DNA from: Acidobacteriota bacterium
GTDB taxonomy: Bacteria; Acidobacteriota; UBA4820; DSQY01
Assembly (NCBI GenBank): GCA_021814355.1
Contig: JAKAIJ010000123.1
Coordinates: 1 to 7,454 of the forward strand
Direction of reading: 5' to 3'
Length of the DNA: 7,454 nt
Part shown: positions 1 through 5,576 of the stretch, piece by piece
Layout of the letters: each line of letters starts with the position of its first letter
Position numbering within the stretch: position 1 is the stretch's first letter
The notes under the pieces: generated by a model
Database searches by the model: none
What the model was told of the DNA's origin: nothing
Seen by the model: only the letters and a program-made list of their open reading frames with translations
Program-made: the position numbers and the translations under genes

Positions 1-1045
1 TCTGGGCGGCGGTCTTGCGCCAGAGCCTCTCCAGCGATTCGGGGCGGGAGATCGCCCGGCCCACCGAGGCCACCACCGCCGCCACCTCCATCCGGCTGAT
101 CTTGAGCTTTTCGTCCTGGCAGACGAGCCGGCCCGGCTCCCGGGCAACCAGGGCCAGGGTCCCGGCGGCGAAGAAGAGGCTGTAACCCAGAAAGAGGCGG
201 ATCTCCTTCTCCTCCACCGGCATGGCGCACAGGTACCGCCAGCCGCGCTCGAGGTGGGCCGCGGTGGATTGCAGAACCGGCCGTACCGCCCGGTAGACCG
301 GCTCGGCTTTGGCGGGGTCGGCCAGGTGCGCGGGGGAGAGGCCCTCCCGGGCCAGAAGCTCCCCGGGGATGAAACACCACCCGCGCCGGTAGTCGTCACT
401 CAAGTCCTTGATGATGTTGACCTTCTGGAGGCCGAGGCCGAAGGCCTCCGCGTTCTCTTGAAGGCGGTAGAACCGCTCCCGGTCGAGGTGGGGCGAGTGG
501 AGGAAGAAAAGGTCCGTCAGCAGGTAGCCGACGGTCCCCGCGATGTAGTAGCAGTAGCGGTCCAGCGCGGCCAGAGTGGAAAGGGTCTTGAGCCCCGGTT
601 CGCCCATGCGGGAGCTGTAGGAGACCATTCCGCGCCCCATCTCGGCGACCCAGCGGACCACCGCCACCTGGACCGGCGGGGAGCAGGCGTAGAGGCACCG
701 CAGGACCGCCGGCGCCTCCGCGACGAGCTCGAGGTCGTTTTCGGAGCTGGCTCCTTCGATCCCCATCCGGGCGGAGGCCACCCAATTTCCCGGAAGAGGC
801 GTCCTTTCCGAGAGCGAGGCGAGGAGCGGAAAGATGTGCTCCCCGCGCTGGCCCGAGCTCATCCCGGGGGCGTCTTCGAAGGTGTCCAGAATCCGGCAGA
901 GGAGGTAGGAGACGCAGACCGCCCCCCGTAGCGGCTCCTTCAAGCCCAGGATGGCCAGGGAGAAGGTCCGGGAGACGCCGGGGAGGAGTCGGCGGCAGGT
1001 CGCCCAGTCCCGCGCCGCCTCGGTCTCGACTCTCGTCCGTGCCAT
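1..1045 (-). CDS. Squalene/phytoene synthase family protein, probable squalene synthase (3' end outside window)
   Basis: Translating the minus strand from ATG at 1045 gives 348 codons with no stop before the window edge. The family joins two prenyl diphosphates head to head; squalene synthase converts two farnesyl diphosphates to squalene. Visible motifs are RTFSLAI (residues 26-32), the first Asp-rich motif YLLCRILDTFED (47-58), the EMGRGM segment (135-140), LDRYCYYIAGTVG (161-173), and LQKVNIIKDLSDD (206-218), which contains the second Asp-rich motif. DTFED and LQKxNII-D resemble classical one-step squalene synthases more than phytoene synthases or the HpnC/HpnD pair. Family members are usually about 340-380 residues, so little is missing. 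No other terpenoid gene is visible, so pathway context is absent. An in-frame ATG at 1060 would add five residues and is equally well placed after a GGAGG. Family is secure; squalene as the product is inferred from motifs. Confidence 0.88.
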   Translation of the reverse strand, partial: MARTRVETEAARDWATCRRLLPGVSRTFSLAILGLKEPLRGAVCVSYLLCRILDTFEDAPGMSSGQRGEHIFPLLASLSERTPLPGNWVASARMGIEGASSENDLELVAEAPAVLRCLYACSPPVQVAVVRWVAEMGRGMVSYSSRMGEPGLKTLSTLAALDRYCYYIAGTVGYLLTDLFFLHSPHLDRERFYRLQENAEAFGLGLQKVNIIKDLSDDYRRGWCFIPGELLAREGLSPAHLADPAKAEPVYRAVRPVLQSTAAHLERGWRYLCAMPVEEKEIRLFLGYSLFFAAGTLALVAREPGRLVCQDEKLKISRMEVAAVVASVGRAISRPESLERLWRKTAAQ

Positions 1046-1073
1046 GGGGCCCCCCTCCATTGTGCCGCCCTCC
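1046..1073 (-). promoter_or_regulatory. Tandem ribosome-binding sites before two in-frame start codons
   Basis: On the minus strand a GGAGG (1069-1073) lies 8 nt before ATG at 1060. A second GGAGG (1054-1058), formed by the codons after that ATG, lies 8 nt before the in-frame ATG at 1045. Both starts have equal spacing, so the sequence does not decide between them. The products differ only by an N-terminal five-residue stretch (MEGGP). Confidence 0.55.
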
Positions 1074-1108
1074 GGCCCGGAGCGCAACGGGGGGGCGGCG
1101 GAATTCCC

Positions 1109-1136
1109 TTGACTCTCTCCGAGGACCCCGTATAAA
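1109..1136 (+). promoter_or_regulatory. Sigma70-type promoter facing right
   Basis: TTGACT (-35, 1109-1114) and TATAAA (-10, 1131-1136) are separated by 16 nt, close to the housekeeping sigma-factor consensus and striking in such GC-rich DNA. Transcription would start near 1142-1144. The next structure downstream is an intrinsic terminator, so this promoter drives either a short RNA or an attenuated leader for the MFS gene. Confidence 0.75.
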
Positions 1137-1142
1137 GCCCTA

Positions 1143-1206
1143 CAAGGTCTCCCAAGACCCGATTCACTCGAGAAGCGGCTACCCCCCAGCCGCTTCTCAT
1201 TTTTTT
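1143..1206 (+). ncRNA. Putative short RNA or attenuated leader, about 64 nt
   Basis: The span between the predicted start site and the end of the terminator T-run contains a small hairpin (GGTCT 1146-1150, loop CCCA, AGACC 1155-1159), a roughly 10-nt single-stranded stretch, then the strong terminator hairpin. No start codon with a ribosome-binding site is evident, so a leader peptide is unlikely. No alternative pairing that would open the terminator is obvious, which slightly favours a free-standing RNA over a classical attenuator. No known RNA family was recognised. The ends are inferred from the promoter and terminator. Confidence 0.4.
1170..1206 (+). terminator. Strong intrinsic (rho-independent) terminator
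   Basis: GAGAAGCGGCT (1170-1180) and AGCCGCTTCTC (1188-1198) form a perfect 11-bp stem around a 7-nt loop, followed after one A by seven Ts (1200-1206). On the opposite strand no T-run follows the stem, so it acts only on rightward transcription. No rightward gene lies upstream in the window; the only visible source of transcripts is the promoter about 34 bp before it. Confidence 0.88.
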
Positions 1207-1245
1207 CGGGGTGCGGTTGCGCTGGGGGGAATTGTATCGGACCCT

Positions 1246-2466
1246 GTGCGGGGCGGACGGGCCGCCCGGAAAGGAGACGCGCCGCTGTTCGGTCTCTTCC
1301 ACCTCCTGACCTTGTTCCTGTCGGCGCTGCTCTGGACGCTGCTGGCGGCCTGGAACACCCGGGCGGCCGCCCTCGGGCTGGGCCCCCTGGCCATCGGCGG
1401 GTTCAACGGCGGGGCCTACGTCGTCTACGTGGCCTCGGCGCTCCTCATCGCCCGGCGCACCGACCGCTGGGGCTCCAAGCGCCCCCTTGCCGCGGCCCTC
1501 TTCCTCTTCGCGGCGGCCCTGCCCACGGGGCTTCTCTGGAACGGGAAGGGACTCGGCTGGATGGCGCTGACGGCGGGCCTCACCACCCTCTTCTACGGCT
1601 TCTACTACCCCTGCGTGGAGGGGCTTCTCTCGCGGGCGGAGGCGCGGGAGGGGGCCGACCCCGCCGGCACGACCGCGCGCTTCTCGCTCTCCTGGAGCGC
1701 CGGCAACATCCTCGGCATGGCCTCGGGGCCCTGGCTCATCCAATGCCACCCCGCCTGGATCTTCGTGGGCGGAAGTACGGTCTGCGTCGGAGCCGGAGCC
1801 GCGGCGCTCGTCCACGCGGCGCGCTACGGAGAGCGTCTGCCCGGGGCCTACCGCGCCCCCGCTCCGCGGCCCGCGGGCGGCTCCCCCAACCGGCGGGGCC
1901 TCCGGACGGCCGCGCGGGCCTCCCTCTTTCTCGCCTGTCTCGCCTTCTTCGGCACCATGTTCCTCTACCCGAAGGTGCTCTGGACCGAAGGGGTGGGCGC
2001 CTCGCGCATCGGCCCCTACGCCGCCTGCGGCAACCTGACGGTCTTCCTCCTCTTCCTGTCGCTCTCGGGAAGCCGGTTCTGGATCGGCCGGCCCGTCTGG
2101 ACGGCGGCCCTCTGCTCGGGGGCGCTCTCGCTCTTCGCCGCCGCTTTCCTGCTCCCCGCTGGATCGCTCGCCTACGCGCTCCTGCCGGCGCTCGGGGGGC
2201 TCGCCTACGCGGTCCCATACGCTTTCGCGCTCTACTACGGGCTGGACACCCCCGACGGCGACCACGCGGGACAGGGGGCGCTCCACGAGACCCTCATCGG
2301 TCTCGGTCTCGGCCTCGGGCCGCTGATTTCGGGGGGGCTGATGGAGGCGACGGGAGCTTGGCGATCCCTGGGGGGATTGGCGGCCCTGCTGGCCGCGCTC
2401 TCGCTGATTCTCCACCTGGGGCTCGCCCGCGCCGGCGGCCGGTGTGCGGTTCCTGCGAAGGATTGA
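1246..2466 (+). CDS. MFS transporter, substrate unknown
   Basis: The product (406 residues from GTG at 1246) is an inner-membrane permease of the major facilitator superfamily. Long hydrophobic segments run from residue 14 to the C-terminus, consistent with about 11-12 membrane helices, and a central basic, proline-rich loop (RYGERLPG to NRRG) divides two halves. The loop after helix 2 carries DRWGSKR (73-79), matching MFS motif A. No motif gives a substrate. The start is uncertain. GTG 1246 is the most reasonable conventional start but has only a distant G-rich stretch upstream. ATG at 1039 would place the promoter and terminator inside the gene and gives a non-membrane leader, so it was not used. 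CTG at 1285 has a well-spaced AAGGAG and begins exactly at the first helix. The gene ends about 50 bp before the tetR promoter, so it is probably a separate unit. Confidence 0.82.
   Translation: MRGGRAARKGDAPLFGLFHLLTLFLSALLWTLLAAWNTRAAALGLGPLAIGGFNGGAYVVYVASALLIARRTDRWGSKRPLAAALFLFAAALPTGLLWNGKGLGWMALTAGLTTLFYGFYYPCVEGLLSRAEAREGADPAGTTARFSLSWSAGNILGMASGPWLIQCHPAWIFVGGSTVCVGAGAAALVHAARYGERLPGAYRAPAPRPAGGSPNRRGLRTAARASLFLACLAFFGTMFLYPKVLWTEGVGASRIGPYAACGNLTVFLLFLSLSGSRFWIGRPVWTAALCSGALSLFAAAFLLPAGSLAYALLPALGGLAYAVPYAFALYYGLDTPDGDHAGQGALHETLIGLGLGLGPLISGGLMEATGAWRSLGGLAALLAALSLILHLGLARAGGRCAVPAKD
1271..1287 (+). promoter_or_regulatory. Shine-Dalgarno site with possible CTG start for the MFS gene
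   Basis: AAGGAG at 1271-1276 lies 8 nt before an in-frame CTG (1285-1287). No ATG, GTG or TTG occurs in frame between 1249 and this point. Starting here gives a protein of 393 residues whose first residues enter membrane helix 1 directly. CTG starts are rare but documented in bacteria; the assignment is inference. Confidence 0.45.
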
Positions 2467-2517
2467 CGCGAAGAACGCTTGGCCCAGCGCCGCGCAAGGG
2501 TTCGGCGACGCTTGGAC

Positions 2518-2546
2518 TTGACGATTCTGAAATAAGAATCTATAAT
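2518..2546 (+). promoter_or_regulatory. Consensus sigma70-type promoter of the tetR-efflux operon
   Basis: TTGACG (2518-2523) and a perfect TATAAT (2541-2546) are separated by exactly 17 nt. Transcription would start near 2553, about 24 nt before the tetR start codon. The surrounding 40 bp are markedly AT-rich compared with the rest of the window. A promoter this close to consensus would be strong unless repressed, which fits the operator-like palindrome inside it. Confidence 0.88.
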
Positions 2547-2556
2547 TGGAATATTC
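2523..2556 (+). promoter_or_regulatory. Probable TetR operator(s) overlapping the promoter
   Basis: GATTCT (2523-2528) and AGAATC (2535-2540) form an inverted repeat with a 6-bp centre that fills the spacer between -35 and -10. A second perfect palindrome, GAATATTC (2549-2556), overlaps the predicted start site. Dimeric TetR-family repressors typically bind palindromes of about 15-20 bp in this position. Autoregulation by the adjacent tetR gene is therefore likely, though binding itself is inferred. Both palindromes share the GAAT/ATTC core, so they may be two sites for the same protein. Confidence 0.65.
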
Positions 2557-2576
2557 GTTACCACCGCGGAGGGGCC

Positions 2577-3197
2577 ATGAGCGCCCGAGAGGGCCGGAAA
2601 GAACGGGAGCGGGCGTTGCGCCGGGAGCTGCTTCTGCAGGCGGCGGAGCGGGTCTTCGGCCGCAAGCCCTTCGACGAGGCCGCCATGCAGGAGGTGGTGG
2701 CGGAGGCCCAGATCGGGATGCAGGGCCTCTACGAGCAGTTCCCATCCAAGCAGGCGCTCTACGAGGCGCTCATCCTCGCCCGGGCCCGGGAGTTCCAGGC
2801 CCGCGTGGAGGCGGCCCTCGAGGCTCTCAAGGACCCCCTGGAGCAGCTGCGGGCCCTGATCCGGGTGAAGGTGACCCTCTTCCGCGAGCGGCCGGACTTC
2901 TATCCCGTCTTCGTCAAGGAGCGGGTCCAGTGGGAGTGGCGGCTCACGTCGCGCTCCACCGAGGCCTTCGTCGAGATCTACGAGTCCGAGCGGAGGCGGC
3001 TCAAGGCTATTCTGGAGCGCGCCGTCCGCCAGAAGAGGCTCCGCCCCCTGGAGCCGGAGTTCCTCGCCCAGCTCTGCATCGAGAGCCTCCAGGCCACCCT
3101 GCTCTTCGTGGCCCGGCACCGGCCCGACGAGGAGGTGGAGCGGTGCGTGGACCGCGCGCTGGAGTTCTTCCTGCGCGGCGCGGGGACGGCGGAGTGA
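2577..3197 (+). CDS. TetR/AcrR-family transcriptional regulator of the efflux operon
   Basis: This 206-residue protein has the usual TetR-family length. The N-terminal helix-turn-helix spans about residues 15-62: LLLQAAERVFGRKPFDEAAM leads into EVVAEAQIGMQGLYEQFPSK, with the family's characteristic aromatic end YEQFPSK at 52-58 and recognition helix about 45-51. The remainder is a helical, variable ligand-binding domain; its ligand cannot be read from sequence. ATG 2577 follows a GGAGGGG stretch (2568-2574) just after the consensus promoter; upstream in-frame sequence crosses that promoter and is a reading-frame artefact. It is the first gene of the operon and its stop overlaps the start of the outer-membrane factor gene. 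It probably represses the whole operon through the palindromes in its promoter, with release by a pump substrate (inferred from this common arrangement). Confidence 0.92.
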   Translation: MSAREGRKERERALRRELLLQAAERVFGRKPFDEAAMQEVVAEAQIGMQGLYEQFPSKQALYEALILARAREFQARVEAALEALKDPLEQLRALIRVKVTLFRERPDFYPVFVKERVQWEWRLTSRSTEAFVEIYESERRRLKAILERAVRQKRLRPLEPEFLAQLCIESLQATLLFVARHRPDEEVERCVDRALEFFLRGAGTAE

Positions 3198-4534
3198 GGC
3201 GGCCGGCGCTCTTCCCGTTCTTGGCCGTCCTCCTCGCGGCGGGCTTCGCCGGCCACGCCGGGGACCGGGACCATACGCTCGCGCTCGCCGAGGCGCTGGA
3301 CCGAGCCGCGCGAGGATCCGAGGCGGCTCGCCTCGGCGAATTGGACCTCCGGGCGGCCCGCGAGGAGACCGCCCGGGCCCGGGCCCTCTACCGCCCCTCG
3401 GCCACCTTGGATCTGAGCCACACCAACCTGGACCACGACCCTTTCTTCGTCTTCGGCCCCTCCGCTTTTCCCGCGGGCGAGCAGGTCTTCTGGAAGTACC
3501 AGTTCGCCGTCCGCGAGGTGCTCTGGGACGGGGGCCGCCGGAGGGCCGCGCTGGGGGCGTCCCGGAGCGGGGAGGCCGCGGCGGAGGCGGGCCGCTCGGA
3601 CGCGGTGGTCCAGGCCCAATTGGCGACGCTGGGGGCCTACCTCGAGGTTGTCGCGCTGGGCGAGCGGCGGGCGGTCGTGGAGCGCCGCCTCAAGGCCCTC
3701 GAGGACCACCGCCGCGTGGCCCGGGCGCTGTTCGAGGAGGGGGTGGTGGCCCGCAACGACCTGCTGCGGACCGAGGTGGCGCTTCGCACCGTGGCCGACC
3801 AGGGCTCCGACCTGGAGAACCGGCGGGCCCTCGCCGCGGAAACCCTCGCCCGCGCCATGGGGGAGGACCCCGACCCAGGGACGGCGCTGCCGGAGCGGCT
3901 CCCCGGCGTCCCCGCCCTTCCGTGGGACGCCCCGGTCTGCCAGGCCCGCGCCGCGGAGCGAAACGCGGGGCTCCGGGCGCTCTCGCGGCGCCTGGCGGCC
4001 CAGGAGGAGTTGGTCGCGCTCCGGCGGCGCGACGCGTACCCTACCGCCGTGGTCCAGGCCTTCCACAGCTACGAGCAGAACCGCTACCTCCTCTATCCGC
4101 ACGTGACGGGGGTCTTCGTGGGGCTCAGCTGGAACTTCTACGACGGCGGCGCGCGCGCCGCCAAGGTCCGGGAGGCCCAGGCCGAGGCGGAAAAGACCCG
4201 GGTGCGGCTCGAGGACGCGCGCCGCGCCGTGCGGATCGCCGTGGACCAGGCGTGGCGCGACTACCAGCAGGCGCTGCGGGAGGCGGCCACCGCCCTCACC
4301 AACGAGGAGGCCGCGGCGGAGAACCTCCGCATCCTGGAGGACCAGTACCGCGAGGGGCTCGTGCGCACCACCGACGTCCTGGACGCCGAGTCGGTGCTCG
4401 CGGACAGCCGCTTCGCCTCGGCCTCCCAGAAGTACCGGGCCTACCAGAGGCAGGGCGCCCTCCTCGCCCTGCTGGGGGAGGACCTCGCCGCCTTCTACGC
4501 CGGTCTGCCCGCCGACGCGGGAACGGAGCCCTGA
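3194..4534 (+). CDS. TolC-type outer-membrane efflux factor
   Basis: This is a 446-residue outer-membrane efflux protein, close to the usual size of TolC/OprM-type channels, which form trimeric ducts through the outer membrane and periplasm. Residues 1-22 form a signal peptide (RR, then a hydrophobic core ending AGHAG); no lipobox Cys follows, so it is not a lipoprotein. The body has the family's two-fold internal similarity: long Ala/Arg/Glu-rich helices broken by beta-strand segments (FAVREVLWDGG near 110 and LSWNFYDGG near 310), and the helix end EGLVRTTDVLDAES near 388-400, similar to the conserved region before the last helix. The GTG start at 3194 overlaps the tetR stop in GTGA, implying translational coupling. 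No competing ATG fits the signal peptide. It ends 1 bp before the membrane fusion protein gene and should be the exit duct of this pump. Confidence 0.9.
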   Translation: MRRPALFPFLAVLLAAGFAGHAGDRDHTLALAEALDRAARGSEAARLGELDLRAAREETARARALYRPSATLDLSHTNLDHDPFFVFGPSAFPAGEQVFWKYQFAVREVLWDGGRRRAALGASRSGEAAAEAGRSDAVVQAQLATLGAYLEVVALGERRAVVERRLKALEDHRRVARALFEEGVVARNDLLRTEVALRTVADQGSDLENRRALAAETLARAMGEDPDPGTALPERLPGVPALPWDAPVCQARAAERNAGLRALSRRLAAQEELVALRRRDAYPTAVVQAFHSYEQNRYLLYPHVTGVFVGLSWNFYDGGARAAKVREAQAEAEKTRVRLEDARRAVRIAVDQAWRDYQQALREAATALTNEEAAAENLRILEDQYREGLVRTTDVLDAESVLADSRFASASQKYRAYQRQGALLALLGEDLAAFYAGLPADAGTEP

Positions 4535-4535
4535 C

Positions 4536-5537
4536 ATGATGGCCCAGGTCCGCAAGTGGCTCACCCTCGGGATCCTCCTCGCGCTGGTCGCGGCCGGTGC
4601 CCTCGTGGGCTGGGAGCGGTGGCGCCACGCCCAGCTCCACGTGAGCACGGAGAACGCCTACGTGAAGGGCGACGTCTTCACCGTGGCCTCGCGGGTCCCC
4701 GGCACCCTGCTCACCGTGGAGGTGGCCGAGAACCAGCCGGTGAAGAAGGGCGCCCTCCTCGCCACCCTGGACCCGCACGACTTCGACGCCGCCCTCCGGC
4801 GGACCGAGGCGCTGCTGGAGGAGGCCCGCACGGGCCTCGCCACCGACGGAGCCGTCATCGCCCAGCTCGAATCCCAGGCGGCGGCGGCGCGCAGCCAGCT
4901 TGCGCTGGCCCGCACCGAGAGGGCCCGCATGGAGGCCCTGTTCGCCCGCCAGTCCCTACCCAAGCAGCGCCTCGACCAGGCGGTCTCCCAGGAGGAGGTC
5001 GCCCAGGCCCAGGTGGCCGCCGCCGACAAGGCCGCAGCCGCGGCCCGCGCCAAGCGCGTGGTGAGCGGGACCAAGGTGGACTCCGCCCGGGCCGCCCGGG
5101 ACGCCGCCGCCCTCCAGCGCTCGTACTGCGCCGTTCTCTCGCCCGCGGACGGCCTTGTGACCCGCAAGGCGGCGGAGCCGGGCCAGGTGGTGGCCGCGGG
5201 CCAGCCCCTCTGCGCGGTGGTGCCCCTCGACGCGGCCTCGCTCTGGGTGGAGGCCAACTTCAAGGAGACGCAGCTGAAGAACATCCGGCCGGGCCAGCAC
5301 GCCTGGGTGACCGCCGACGTGGACCCCGGGCTCCGCCTGGACGGCATGGTGGAGAGCGTGGCCGCGGGGACCGGAGCCGCCTTCTCGCTGCTCCCGCCCG
5401 AGAACGCCACCGGCAACTGGGTCAAGGTGGTCCAGCGCGTCCCGGTGAAGATCCGGATCCGCCCCGGCGCGGACCCGGACCACCGGCTCCGCATCGGCCT
5501 CTCGGTGAGAGTGGAGATCGACACCACCAGCCGGTGA
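4536..5537 (+). CDS. HlyD/EmrA-type membrane fusion protein (periplasmic adaptor)
   Basis: This 333-residue adaptor is anchored by one N-terminal membrane helix (about residues 8-26) and links the inner-membrane pump to the outer-membrane channel. EmrA hallmarks are visible: TENAYVKGD (38-46) just after the anchor, a lipoyl-like half-motif (VASRVPGTL to VKKGALLATLDPHDF), a short coiled-coil hairpin rich in Ala, Glu and Arg (about 83-190), the second lipoyl half (SPADGLVTRKAAEPGQVVAAG), and ANFKETQLKNIRPGQ (from about 239), typical of the EmrA branch. ATG 4536 is preceded by GGAG (4525-4528, 7 nt spacing); the adjacent ATG at 4539 is an alternative. One base separates it from the preceding stop, so it is co-transcribed. 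At 333 residues it is slightly shorter than E. coli EmrA (about 390), mainly in the coiled coil. Confidence 0.94.
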   Translation: MMAQVRKWLTLGILLALVAAGALVGWERWRHAQLHVSTENAYVKGDVFTVASRVPGTLLTVEVAENQPVKKGALLATLDPHDFDAALRRTEALLEEARTGLATDGAVIAQLESQAAAARSQLALARTERARMEALFARQSLPKQRLDQAVSQEEVAQAQVAAADKAAAAARAKRVVSGTKVDSARAARDAAALQRSYCAVLSPADGLVTRKAAEPGQVVAAGQPLCAVVPLDAASLWVEANFKETQLKNIRPGQHAWVTADVDPGLRLDGMVESVAAGTGAAFSLLPPENATGNWVKVVQRVPVKIRIRPGADPDHRLRIGLSVRVEIDTTSR

Positions 5538-5543
5538 CGCCGC

Positions 5544-5562
5544 GCGCGCCCGCGAGGCGCGC
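5544..5562 (+). repeat. All-GC hairpin between emrA-like and emrB-like genes
   Basis: GCGCGCC (5544-5550) and GGCGCGC (5556-5562) form a perfect 7-bp stem with a 5-nt loop. It lies in the only non-trivial gap of the operon (39 bp), 14 nt before the pump start codon. No T-run follows, so it is not an intrinsic terminator. It could stabilise an RNA end or modulate pump translation; no function is demonstrated. Confidence 0.5.
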
Positions 5563-5576
5563 CGAGCGGGGGCCCC

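Noticed and set aside
254..931. Plus-strand open frame of about 225 codons opposite the squalene synthase gene
   Set aside because: The minus strand carries all squalene/phytoene synthase motifs over the same bases; this frame shows none and has no ribosome-binding site.
1120..1165. Minus-strand promoter for the squalene synthase gene (TATACG with an upstream TTGGGA)
   Set aside because: The spacing is about 15 nt and both hexamers are weak; not strong enough to call.
1039..1245. ATG at 1039 as the start of the MFS gene
   Set aside because: It would put the promoter and intrinsic terminator inside the coding region and add about 69 residues of non-conserved-looking sequence. It also overlaps the 5' end of the squalene synthase gene.
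2475..2515. 8-bp direct repeat ACGCTTGG (2475-2482, 2508-2515) before the tetR promoter
   Set aside because: Short, lacks symmetry and lies upstream of the -35 with no further copies; probably chance.
940..2745. Minus-strand open frame of about 600 codons opposite the MFS gene
   Set aside because: Composition is Arg/Gly/Glu/Pro-rich with no domain, and it lies antisense to a clear membrane transporter and the consensus promoter. It is a GC-bias artefact.
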